From Atrichornis clamosus (taxonomy: Eukaryota; Chordata; Aves; Passeriformes; Menuridae): a DNA stretch of 64,000 nucleotides. The position numbers and the translations under genes were made by a program. The stretch lies in the NCBI GenBank assembly GCA_013400975.1, contig WBMZ01012791.1, positions 124,001 through 188,000 on the forward strand. Reading direction: 5' to 3'. How positions within the stretch are numbered: position 1 is the first letter of the stretch; the number at the start of each line of letters is the position of its first letter. Of this stretch, positions 12,785 to 24,655 are shown piece after piece. Under the pieces are notes generated by a model. The model was not told the DNA's origin. It was given only the letters and a program-made list of their open reading frames with translations, and made no database searches.

Positions 12785-13790
12785 ATTGTTTTAAATATAA
12801 AAACCTACAACTTCTTAAGGCAGTGTTGCATATAAATTGTGCAGAAAAGAAACCAAAGCACAGGGAGAGGCTGGGTTCCCAATTATTCCTTGGCAATTTA
12901 CACTTAAATTCTGCCAGTGTAAGTATAACTAACACTGCAATAAAATATAGTTTGATTCACACTTGAGCAAGCTCCTCATGGCTAGGGCAGGTTGAGGTTA
13001 GCCAAGCATGATCACGGAGTGGGATTGGACAGTCTGATATAGAAGTTCTCTCTGACACCCTACAACAGAGGGAAAACTACAGTTTTAGTTTGAAAAATAA
13101 CTAAATCAACATCAGTGAAAGTAAAACTACAACATGCTCTGGCTATGCTGCAGTACTGTGGTGCATTAGTGCATTGCAAAGACACACCCATCTTCCAACT
13201 GCAGTGCCAGGACGCTCCCCTAGGACCAAGAGAGTTTCCCCTTTCCCAGGCCTCATCAGCAGTAATATCGTGCAGGTCAAACACTCTCATTTACCCGTCT
13301 AGATGTCTCCCAGCACCTTTTGATGCAGCTTTGATGCTGACCTGTGCAAATATAATTAACCTTCCTTGCCCCTTGCTGTGCTGGAGGGAAGAGAAGAAAT
13401 GCAGAGGTGAACAGGGCACACAGCTGCAGGGCAGGGGGTGGTCAGCCCTGCAAAATCTACATTTTTCATATGAAGACTTGGCAGGTTTTTCTGAGAAGCC
13501 TATTCCTACCCTGTAGTTTGGGAGATCAAAGTTTCCTTTTTACTCAGTCTTTTGCTTGCATTTGGGTTTTATCTATATAACCTTGACTGGAGAGATGACT
13601 TTTTAATGGTGTCAGCAAGACCCAGGGAAATTACAGTGTCAACAGCCATTGTTCAGCAGGTCTGTTAATCCAGCTTTATCCTGTTTACTCATGTTGTTGT
13701 TTGGGTTGTACTTTAAAAAAAATAGGAAAGTTTTCAATTATTTGTTTCCTAATCATGGGAATTACTTTCCTGATTCCTTCCCTTCCATTT

Positions 13791-14145
13791 TCACAGAATC
13801 ACAGACTGTCTGATGTTGGGAGGCACTTCTGGAGGCCATCTGGTCCAACCCCGCTGCTCAGTCAGGGCCACCTAGAGCTTGTTGTCCAGGACTCTGTCCA
13901 TTTGGGTTTTGAGTATCTCCAAAGGATGGAGATCCCATAACCTCTCTAGCCAACCTGTGTCAGTGCTTGACCACTCCGACAGTTAAAAAGTGTTTTCAGA
14001 TGTTTGGGGGAACCTTCTGTGTTTCAGTTTCTGCCCATTGCCCCTTGTGCTTTCACTGGATATCACTGGGAAGAGCGCTGTCTTCTCTACATCCTTTACG
14101 TCTTTCTACCTGGTTGCCTTTGCGTGTGTTGTTTAGACATACAGG
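13791..14145 (-). mobile_element. CR1 LINE fragment, 3' part, minus strand
   Basis: The plus strand opens with TCACAGAATCACAGACTGTC and continues with CATCTGGTCCAACCCC, AGTGCTTGACCACTC and TTTCTGCCCATTGCCCCTTG, the reverse complement of the avian CR1 3' region. The first ~300 bp match well; the boundary near 14145 is approximate because similarity fades after 14110. It is more diverged than the copy at 4697 and keeps no useful reading frame. Confidence 0.85.
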
Positions 14146-14304
14146 CTTGCAAAATGCTACTGATAGTCAACTTAGATACTTTCCAGAGGCTCTTGGTCTT
14201 TATTTTTTCTTCTCAATTTTCTTACTTGGGTTTACACCCCAGAAGAGGATTCCTTGCAAAGCATGGCTGAAAATAATGGTGTAAGGAGATCTGGGAGAAG
14301 TCTT

Positions 14305-14347
14305 CACTCCTACCTCTGCCACTCCTACCTCTGCCACTCCTACCTCT
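14305..14347. repeat. 15-bp minisatellite, about 2.9 copies
   Basis: The unit CACTCCTACCTCTGC repeats at exact 15-base spacing, with the last copy cut short. On the minus strand it lies in an open frame and reads as repeats of VGVAE, but that frame is short and matches nothing I know. It sits between two CR1 pieces. Confidence 0.9.
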
Positions 14348-14436
14348 ATTGAAAACTGGGAGCAGAACATTTTTACTGCTTGTTTTTCCATCAAGTAGCT
14401 ACATTAATTAAATTACATTTTGTGATATCCTAGAAG

Positions 14437-14492
14437 AGAGTTGGAACTAGATGACCTTTAGGTCCCTTCCAAACCAAATCATTCTATGGTTT
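14437..14492 (+). mobile_element. CR1 3'-tail fragment, plus strand
   Basis: GAGTTGGAACTAGATGACCT, then AGGTCCCTTCC and ATTCTATGG, is the sense-strand CR1 3' end. Only about 55 bp remain, typical of extreme 5' truncation. Its orientation is opposite to the CR1 at 13791-14145, so the two pieces are separate insertions or the result of a rearrangement. Confidence 0.8.
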
Positions 14493-17400
14493 TAGGATTC
14501 ATGACTAACTGCTCATTGCAAGCTTTTTTCAGTAAGGAGTCTGGAAAAGATGTAGTTTTTAATTGATATTCCACACATTTTTAAAAGTGTACCAAATGCA
14601 TTAAATTGTAGGTGTTATTAAAATTAATTTGAGGAACCCATTTTAAAATGTGCTAACCCTCTTTCTAATGCAGAGTGATCTACCAGGTTCTAAAGAAACC
14701 ACTTAAGTCACAGAGGGTTCATCTTCTTACTCATGATACAAAACACTGAATCACAACTTCCAGTATTTTAACAGACAGGTGCCTCTACACTCTTTTGCTT
14801 TTTTCAGGGGTTGCTGATATTGGTTTTCTCTGTCTGACAATAATTTCTTTTCTTTAAATGTGAAGTTTTCTTTGCATAAAAAAAATATTCTGTGGATAAT
14901 ATTGGTTATATTTACCTGTGATATGCTGAACATATTTCCTTTCGGAGTGTTAGTCAGCTATCCTGAGAAGTTGAAACATGTTTTTAAAAGAACAGGGACT
15001 TTGTAAACAGGGAGAAAAGGTATAGCAGGGTCCTTTAGTGGACAAATATTTGATGGCTTGCCATGCTTAATTGCCTACTGTGTTGTGTGGCAAAATAACA
15101 ACCATGTGGACTATGTACAAGAACAACTATTGTCTGAGATGCTGAAAATAGACCAGTTGATCAATTTACCACTCAGAACTCTAACATTACAGTAGGTATT
15201 TTCAGGGACCTGCTTTATAATGGCCTTTCTCTATTCTAAAGTTTTGTACCATTAGTATGTGTTCAGATAGAGGGTAGATTGTGAAAAGATGAAATGCACA
15301 ATAGAGAGGTCAGTGTTCTTCAAAAATTCCAAGGCAACTTTTTGTCTCCTGATTTCTGTTCTGGTCAGAATGTCATGGGTCTGGCATCACTGCTTCTGTC
15401 AGCTACTTATTGCTGTGGGATATAGTAATTTTCTCGAAGTGTGCACAAAGTGTGCATCTGCTTAGTTTTCTGTGCTGGAAATACGTATTTCTAACTCTGC
15501 ATTGAATTTTATGGCTTCGTTGGAAAAGGGCAATATAGAATAGTTTCCTGAAATAACCTTTCAAGATCCAAATATTCCATACCGGCCTGTCTGCAGGAAT
15601 TTCCTTTTCATTGAAATGTTTCCCTACTCATCTGTCTCCACATCTTCCCCTGAGAAGAAAGAGTATTAGTAAATAGAAGGAAGACCTTTTCTGTTTATTA
15701 CTCCCAGGGCATCTCCTTGTATGTGATTTGAGCTTAGTGGTTTACAGTGACAGTGCTTTAAATTTCTTTTTCTTGCACCTTGAACAATGAAGGTCTTATT
15801 ACATGCTGGAGTTCAAAGTGCTCTGAATTCTGATTTTTGAGAACAATAAACTAATTCAGAAGTTGTCCCATTGCTCCTATGCTTCCAAACCTTACCCAGA
15901 AGAATGAAAACTGACTCTCCCTAATGGTCTGGTAGATTTGCTGGCCCCATAGGATGCAGGCAAGGTGACAGACCTGAAGTCTCTCAGTTACAGCAGGCTC
16001 TTTACTGCAGGTGCACTGAACTCCTGGTGTCTGTGGTGCCACAGCCAATGCCGTAAGTCACTCAGGTGCAGAAAGGACAGGGAAACATGAAATTAGCACA
16101 CTGAGAGATGCTCTCTGCTCTGCCAGTTCACAGCACGATGTCTGCAGGGCAGAGATATCAGAGAGGCTGTGTCAGAGAGGGACTTTGGATGCATGAAGGA
16201 TTTACAGCTATGAAATAACAGAGATTTTTGCACTGGCAGGTGATTACTGGGGGGTCTTTCTGGTGATAAAGGAAATATATGCCTGCCTGTTTTGCTAGAA
16301 CAACACTGACCTGATGCGGGCCACAAACTTTCCATGCTCCAGCCATTGCACACACAATTGTCAAAGCTGTATCTTGTGCCCAGAAACAAGAGAGTAGTGA
16401 TGAGACTACATGTGAAAATTCTATTTTTCATCTCTCATTCACATCTTTAAGACATTTTGGAAGTTATGAGAGGTATAGAGTCAACTGAGTGTTAATTTCT
16501 CATTTCTCAGCTTAGTCTGACTGCCTTGTTCAGGTGCCTTTGCCAGGACAGGTACGGTTCTAGATCATGTCCTGGCATCATCAGAGCATCCACCAACATT
16601 TAGTCCTTGAACTTCAGAAAAGTAATTTAATGCCTGCAAGCAGTTCAGTTTGAGTACCAAGAGCAAAATATACACTCATCCTTCTCTTGTCAAATGGGGC
16701 ATGATTTATCCTATACATTAATTACATTGTTCCAACAAAATACTCTGTTTGTAGCTGCATGAGGATATAAGGATCAGTATGGCGAATACTGTTTAATAAC
16801 TGAATGAGTGTAGGAATAGGATAGTTGCTACAAAATCCCTGTCTGATCCTTCTAGTTCAATGCAAAAGGAAGCATAGCAATCACTGAAAAGAGTCAAAAG
16901 ATTCCGAGGAAAATTTTGAGTCATGCAAAGTCAATATTGTAAAATTACATTTAAATTTTTCAAAGTAAAATTTAAAGCTAGTGAAATCAGCAGAAAAAAA
17001 ATCTGTTAAAAAAGTAGCTGCTTTGTTCAATTTTGCAGGTTGTTTTCACCTGTTTAAATTCTTTCTATTTTGCAGTGTATTCAAATAGATCACTAGAAGT
17101 TGAGGTTTTTGCAGTACATATGTTTTTAATTAAAAAACCCCCAACTTTTAGTGCTTTTTCCCAAAAAAATAGTTAAAACTCATTTTTTCATAGTCTAGTA
17201 GAAGGAAACCCAAAGATATTATAAACTCACATTTTAGTTTTTAGAAGTTGTCAGTTTTTCATTTTGAGAAACTAGAGTCATATACAACATTTTTATTTCA
17301 GCCAAACTACAGTAAAAGCAGTGACATATTTTTCTTGAGATATAATTGATTTAGAACTGCAGGATGTGACTGTTTGGCAGGAAAAATAAAAAAGTGCTAT

Positions 17401-17494
17401 TATTTCACTAGTTAGAAAGAGGAAAGAAAGACCATTTTGTATGAAAGTCTCAGAGGGAAATTCAAAGCTAATGAAAATTTCTCAGGTTGCAATA

Positions 17495-17535
17495 TCTTTT
17501 TTTTCTTTCTTCCTCTCTCATTTTTTTTTTTTTTA
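17495..17535. repeat. Poly-pyrimidine / poly-T tract
   Basis: T-runs with interspersed C end in fourteen or more T followed by AG. It looks like a splice acceptor, but the sequence after it gives only a short frame ending near 17640, with no plausible donor or known product. Confidence 0.6.
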
Positions 17536-18984
17536 GATTACAAACATCTCAAACTGTTTACAAGAGATGTGGCAAGCAGGAATTGCTCAGCTTATACGGA
17601 CCCTTCAAAAACGGAAACAACAAAAAAACCCCACTCTTAGGCTTGCCTAGAAAAGCTGAATTAAACTTCTTTCTTTTCCACTTATACCTAGGTAGTCTGG
17701 GAGGAGAATGTTAGCCATTGGTCCCCAGCAGCGTATCCTGACTTCTGATCACTTATATTAAAGAAAAACACCCATTTCAGAGAGAGTGCAAGACTGTGTG
17801 AAAGTAGAAAATACCACAACCCACCTTAAGAAAAGGTAAGGAAAGCTTTTTCTGCTGATCATTTAACACTGGAAATGGTGTCTTCATTTAACAATTCATT
17901 ATGTTGAAGGTAGAAGTGAAAATTTAGATGACAATTGAGCACTAAAGTATTTATTCAACCTGCATGTTCTATCTTAGAAAAAAGGATCCTTTTTGTATAA
18001 AAGGAAGAATGCAATGCATGTGTTCCTGAGCTTGAAACTATTTGTTTAGTGTGTATTTTGGAAAAAAGAAAACAAATACTGTGAAAACCAGCAAATATTA
18101 TGTTTCATGTCAAGCACTGAAGTTATTCTTAGCCATGCAAAGTTTTATGTAGTCTCCAATCTACCACGCAGCTCTCATTTTGCCAAGACATATACAGTGT
18201 GTTTGTAGAATGCTGCTGCTGGGAATTAGTGCTAAATAATAGTTCTACCACTTGTGCTTTTATCAGAACAGATATGCACTATTTCCCTTTTTCCTGGGTT
18301 TTGGATTGACTGGTTATCTGTAAATTATTTACAACTCTACTTCTTTAAACACTTCAGTTCTACAAAGTATTGGAAGAAGAATTAAAACACACTGTACCGT
18401 GCATATTTCTTCTGAAAGTTGAATGACAGCAGCAGAGGATTTTTTCCATTCAGATTTTCTTTTTTTCCCCCCCACCTTTTTCTTTTTTTGTTCTGGAAAT
18501 TCTGTTAAACGAGAGGTGATAATTTTTTCTATAGCAGCCGTTCTGTGACGTGGTTCCAGGCCAAATGTGTTCATCAATGACATCATTTGCAAATGCCCTA
18601 CTCTACACCGCATTTCTATAAATTTTGGTTTGGTGTCTATCTAATGTAGAAATGCTGTCTTTGCTTTTACACAAAGTGATATAATTCTGTTATTTGAAGT
18701 TATTTTTGTGGTTTTAGAAAATCTGTGCAGTCTAACTCGTATCACCCTGTAAATTCAAAGGACTGTTGGTTACCTGAAAGTCCTGACTTACCTGTGACTG
18801 TCTTGCCAAAATGTATGTCTGGCTGGTGTGTTATGTGGCAAGAGGATAAACCACAAGCTGATATCACTGACAACTCTTCTGAAATGATCAACTGAAATAC
18901 ATTGGCTTGCTGCTAAGAAACAGAGGTTCTGTTTTCTTGAGACCGTCATGGTAATTTTGACATTTTTCTACCTTGAAAACCTAC

Positions 18985-19030
18985 TACACCTCAGCTGAAG
19001 GTACACTGAAGGTACACCTCAGCTGAAGGT
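18985..19030. repeat. 28-bp spaced direct repeat
   Basis: TACACCTCAGCTGAAGGT occurs twice at 28-base spacing, with a partial copy (ACACTGAAGGT) between them. The structure is typical of replication slippage. Confidence 0.85.
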
Positions 19031-22000
19031 CTCTGTTTGTGAAATACCTACTTATGAGATTGTGCCTGTTAAAGTATTATGGGCAGGATGTGTTCTTATT
19101 TCTTCAAAGCAGAAAGATAAGAAGTGTGCCACCACCAATGGAAAATGCTCTGTGAATGCTTCCTACCTGCTCTCACTAACCTCATATTTCCATGCCATTT
19201 GTTTGTAAGGATTACAGATTCTGAACTATCTTCTGTTTCCTTTGAATAGATTTAACTTCTGCAAACAATACAACACTTTTCAAATAGCACATTTTATATT
19301 TTGCCAAGTAAAATGCAATACCCACTGGCTTAAAATATAGATATTCAAAGAGCAGTCTACGAGGGTGGTCAGGTACAATATAATCTCCAGATTGACTAAT
19401 ATGAATTTCATAAATAAAATATGCAAGATACACAATTCTGTATAGAATTTGCATATAATATTTCTTCCAAGAGAATTAAAGATAGGTTGTTTTTCTGACA
19501 GTGTACCCAGTGTTCCTTCATAACCCACCCACATATCTTGTTGTTAGAATATTCAGATTTTTACTGCAGAAAAAAGTCTTTTTGGGAAATAATTTGCACT
19601 ATGAGTAGAAATTTTGCTTAATCCATAAGATTCTCTTAGTTGTAAATCATTTGTGAATGTAGTGCTAGTCAATTTTTGAACAAGTTTATTGAAGTCTAAT
19701 ATTTTTAAATTGTTTTGCTTGTTCATTCTACCATTTCACATTTTCTAAGTTAAAATGCTTACAGCTTCAGATTCATATTTACTGTTGTTGCTACCCTGCT
19801 TCTCCAGAGGCTTCAGTTTTCCTTTAAGGCACATTTTTTGTTTTCATTCTTCAAAAAAAGTAGAAGAACAGTAGAAGTAGAAGTTCTTTTATATTTTATT
19901 AAACTTTTAAAAATGATTTCATTTGTAAAATCCAGAAGTGTTTTCCTCCCTTTATTCTGCAATTTCTTGTTCTCCTGATTTTGCTTCTCCTGTTCTTTGT
20001 TTGCCCAAATGAGATTTCCTTCTTACAACAGCTGATGACTATGGATAAATTTGATTGTTCTTTCAGTCACTTCAGAGGAAGTACAGACAACAAGGATTTT
20101 CTGAAATGAGTCACTGTTCAGTAACTAGCTATGCAAATAGTCTATTTCCTATTTTAATGAAGAAGAGGTTCTGCCAAGAAGACAGAGACCTTGATTTAGT
20201 CAACATCATGTTGTAGTATTTGTTCATGATTCATTTTCTAGATTTATAGATTTCACTTGTGTTATTCTTGCAATGAATTTTAGTGGTAATTAGAATAAGC
20301 CTCAATATGAAAAGTCCCTTGATTTGTGAATGCGAACAAATTGGTTATCTTCTCAAATTTAAAATAACAAAACTAACCAGGAAGTCTTTCACTGTAAATG
20401 GACTCTGACTTCATGCTCTTCTGCAACTCAGCCTTAGCTTGTTTTTGTACATAACAGTGACATGTCCTCATTCTACCCCAGTCGGGAGTGATCCCACACA
20501 CCAGAGAAAGCTGCTTATTCAGCCCATGGTTTATTCACCTGATGCTTCTGGCCATGCAGGGCTGGGACCTGGAGTAGTGGAGCTCAGCTGGACAGCTCCA
20601 ACCTTGGCACCATGTGGAAAACTCAAAAATTTGCCTGTGCTTACCACAGCCACGACTGTCTGCCTGCCTTGTGGCCCTCCCCAGTGTCACACTTAGAAAG
20701 AACCAACGCCTTTGTCTCCTCCATGACCAAAGCAGAACAATCAAGAAGATGGCCTGAGAGTCACAGCAATCTGAAATGATGTTCACAGTTCCATGGAAAG
20801 GATTTTCTGATAGGCAATTAATTAGTAAGCTCGGTATGTCACAATGTCTGCAGAACATTGCAGCAGGAGTTGAAAACAGGGGTTTTCCTCAATCCATCTG
20901 CTGATTGTTGTAGGGCAATAATTACAGTAAAACACTCAAGACTTTGATGATCCGAAAACTATACTGTAATCATCCCATACTTGTTACATACACCATTTGG
21001 GGAGTCTCCCGGTTGTGTGTATTTTGCTCTGTGGCCATCATATAGGGAATTGGAGGTCACCAGCTTCTGAGTCTAGGCACTCAGTCTATCTCAGCCTAAG
21101 AGCTGTGAGATCCATGCCTAATATTTACCAGGCTGGCAAACTGTAAGGTCTTGGAAGTTGAGAGGTTTGGCTTTTTCAAGCTATTACTGGCAGGGAAGTG
21201 GGAGGGCAGTAAGTAGATCTCATATAATATGGAAGCTACACCTGACAATTTTGGGATCTTCCAGAGAGCCTGAAGAGAGTGAAGGAAAAGCCACAAGCAC
21301 CTTCTACAGAAATTGTCTCTGAAAGGTAATACCATCATGCAGAAGAACAGGTTTATATTGATCAACACTTTTTGAAATAATGGTATGACAACTATAAATA
21401 AAACAACAACTGAACAAAACAAGTTGTCATGTCACATTTTTCATGTTCCTTTAGTCTCCCAACATACAACAGAACTCGTTACCTTTAGCATCTACTCTGT
21501 TCCCCCAGGAAGCTGCCCAATATGCAGAACTTTGTTTTGATACTTTGTTCTGCTTATACTTCCTTTGGGTAAGATAGATGGTATATTTATGTTAAAATCA
21601 GAGCAGTATTTATATTCAGCCTCTAAATGCCTATATGTTTTTGAATTTTTGTGCTTAATACAAAGTAAGAGCTTTAGGAAAATGAATATAATAAGTTGTA
21701 AGGCAGAGCTAATTTTTGTGAAGTGATTTGATTACAATAGTACAGCTTAGTTCTAATTAAATCAGTTTCTTTATTTTAGTCACCAGGTTATAATTGGAAT
21801 TGAAATTTTTGTTCTTATTAGATTGACTGGTGCTAAGTAAGATTTCCATGATCAACAGCAGTCCTTCAGAGCAGTTTATATCTCTAAATGGGGTCCAAAC
21901 TCTGAAACTTTGTGGTTCTTGAGTTTTTTCAATGTGTTCAGTATTGCTTAGGACAAGTCAATATTTTAACAAGGCCAGGAGCCATGTTTGCTAAATTAAG

Positions 22001-23873
22001 ATTAGTTTCTGTTTTGATTCCTATTTTTGTGATCTTGCTGATGAATTGATCCAGGTATAGTAATTCTGCAGGCTACGTTGTTTTAATTTTTTCTGTGCTG
22101 AATTTTAAGAGAATATGAATGAAGAGTACTGTAGCCAAAATTATCTGAGGGCAAGAGGTGATTTATGCTTCCTCTAGTACTTTTAGAACTGAGACAATTA
22201 AAGGATTCCCTATGGTTATTTTCTTTTATGGCCGCACCTACATTACAGTTTCAAAGTTCAAATTTTCATCTCAAGAGTATTTAGGAATTCAGGTTTGTAA
22301 GATTGAGACAGGAAAAATTGACACAGATCCTGATCTGACTTTGCTAAAATGACGTTTTGTGTTTGTGATGTTATGCCATAGGCATCCAGCAGTGGCTAAA
22401 CAATCTTAGAAGCCCTATTTCAGGAAAAGACAATCACATGCTAAATTTTGATATGATTTAGTGCTTCCTTGATCTGAAACCTCACTATAAGCCTGGGCTT
22501 CAGTGGCTGTCTAGGATGGAGAGAAGTAAGGCTCTTCAGAAAATTCTAAAAGGAAAAGAAACCCAAGTAAATATCAGAGCTAATTATGAAATGTTATGTT
22601 AAAATCTTTTATGGCAATGTACTGACTCTCTGGTCTGTATTTAAAGACTTAAAATTCCCTGTGACCTTCCTTCACTCTGTCCAAATGAATCTCTCAGCTG
22701 AAATGCAGCTCAGAGTCTTAGGCAGCTTTTAAAAAGCTTCTTGGAGATCTGTAATGTTGTGAACTGAGAGCAGACAGAGGTGTCTTCAAGACAAGGTCCT
22801 TCTTCAGCTCGATCATCTTTATCATTAAGTAGAAAGGGGAGCTGAACATTCTTGTCATTGTTGGATAGTTTATCCCACCGCAGGATCCTACTGAGGTGAA
22901 TAATTTGTGTTGAGAAAACTCAGGCTAAAAAAAGTCATATAGTGCTGATTTGTGTCTTAGTTTCTGTATTGCATATGTTATTGTCTAAAAGTGAGACTTC
23001 TTCCCAAAAATATGGAATGGTTCTGGAAATGAAGCAAGAGTACCAAAGATGTGTAACCCATAGGAAAATTTCCCTAGAAAAGCTCTTCAAGGACTTTTTA
23101 ACTGCTATTTTAATCTCAGTATATGTTTTACAGAAGGACAAATGCTGTAATTTTTAATGGCTGCCATATTCTTAGATCTGGAAGACATAATGTGACATTA
23201 TAATGCTCCTATGCAGCATAGGCAGTAAAAGTATATTTTATTGAGCCCATTAATGTTGTTATTTATTCCTTGGTGAAATTTAGAGTACGGAAAACATGCA
23301 ACTAGGTAATGTAATCTGAAGAAAATAATCTCCTGTAGAAAGATTTCCTTGTGCTTCTGCAGCATTTAGGTAGCTAATACAGTGCTTATACTATAATACT
23401 GTTTAACACTATTAAGCTGTCTAATATAGTGTTCATGTATGACACTATTTGTTTATTGTGTTAAATAGAAATACTGCAAATGTTATTAAAGTATTTATTA
23501 AATTAATATATAAAATTATTAGTTGTTTCCATTAGCGATCAGAGGAAGGAATACAGACAGGAAGAAGGAAAACATGTCCTGCACAATGTGACTTTCTTAT
23601 TCCAGGGTTCTGCAATTCCTTGGAGATGTGACTTACTGGTGCTGCTGCATTTTTTTATAAAGCACAGCTATAATTTTCACATATTAAAGACCTCTAATGT
23701 AATGACTGTTGTACCCCTACAATACTGCTACTTCACAGTTTCAAATCAGCCTAAAATGTAAGACACTTTAGTGCATGATTTAAAGATAAGGGAGGTTTTA
23801 CTTTGTGTTTGATTTCAAAATCTCGGTGGTTATATAAATGTGTTATGCTGTACTTCTTATTTCAGTAACATTT

Positions 23874-23922
23874 GAAAAAAACCCCCAAAATAAAACCCAA
23901 ACCAAAACCACCCAACAAAAAA
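23874..23922. repeat. A/C-rich low-complexity tract
   Basis: About 49 bases are almost entirely A and C (runs of A alternating with CCC or CC), with a single T in the body. A similar tract lies at 49598-49670. No repeating unit of fixed length is evident. Confidence 0.75.
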
Positions 23923-24529
23923 CATGGCTGCAGCTGAAAGTGATGCTAACCAAAATGTTCACTCTGAGGTACTGGGTACTGATGATTCAGGTACTGTAAA
24001 AATAAACTGGGTTTTGTTGCTGTAAATTAAAGAGACAGAACACATTTTCAGTTTGTTTACAGAGTAAACCTCTTCCTTCCTCATAAATTACTGCAAGGAA
24101 TCCACTTATGTCTGTGTCTGAAAATTGTAGATCTGACCAGGCTGATCTTGCAGTTCCTTCTCACTGGAGATGGGTCACCAAGTGTCTTTCTTACATGGTA
24201 TGGAGCATATCTGAACATGGGCTAGCAAGATCCAGGTATTCATATAGGAATTCTAAGTTATGGGCTCTTACAGCAGGAACTGATTTAGAGTTTTTTCCTT
24301 ACTTCCCTTTCTTTTATATTTTTCTTTCCCATTTTTTCAAGCTGTAGCAATGATCAGCTTAATTCTGGTATTTGAACAAGAAGAAATTGTCTCTAAGAAG
24401 CAATAGGATATTTGCTTTATCTTGTCTTCCTCTTCTAAGTGCAGGACTGTTAATTTCACTGTATTTTTGAGTATCTTGTTAAAGCGAAAGTACTTGCACT
24501 TCATGTATGTGTTGAATTGGTTAATACAC

Positions 24530-24655
24530 TCTGTTGAGAAACTTTTCCCGATACTGAATCTAAACTTCCTCTGGCAACATTTTGTACTAGAGAACACTCA
24601 GAGACTCCTAAACAACCCTATTCCTTTCGTTCTTCTATAGCCTTTCAGCAAAAAT
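24530..24655 (-). mobile_element. Ancient, strongly diverged CR1 fragment
   Basis: TTTTCCCGATACTGAATCTA, then AACTTCCTCTGGCAAC and later CCTAAACAACCCTATTCC, follow the order of blocks in the CR1 3' region read on the minus strand (fail-to-advance, protein-coding and linker segments), but with many changes. This suggests a much older insertion than the copies at 4.7 and 13.8 kb. The limits are approximate. Confidence 0.45.

Larger units (their letters stand above)
5669..13790. other. Non-coding sequence between CR1 elements
   Basis: This AT-rich stretch has no exon-like ORF. It contains a pyrimidine-rich tract (6364-6425), a possible LTR-element remnant (7650-7800), a small TA/CA tract (9606-9637) and local tandem duplications (12620-12785). 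A GC-richer patch near 11200-11520 carries overlapping open frames on both strands with no recognisable product. Confidence 0.5.
14493..24529. other. Non-coding sequence, no gene seen
   Basis: This AT-rich stretch has only short open frames (up to 112 codons) on both strands, none with a recognisable domain. It contains a long pyrimidine tract (17495-17535), a 28-bp spaced duplication (18985-19030) and an A/C-rich tract (23874-23922). No interspersed repeat was recognised apart from these. Confidence 0.5.

Noticed and set aside
17495..17640. Long pyrimidine tract plus AG followed by an open frame, possible exon
   Set aside because: The frame after the AG is short and A-rich, with no good donor and no known product.
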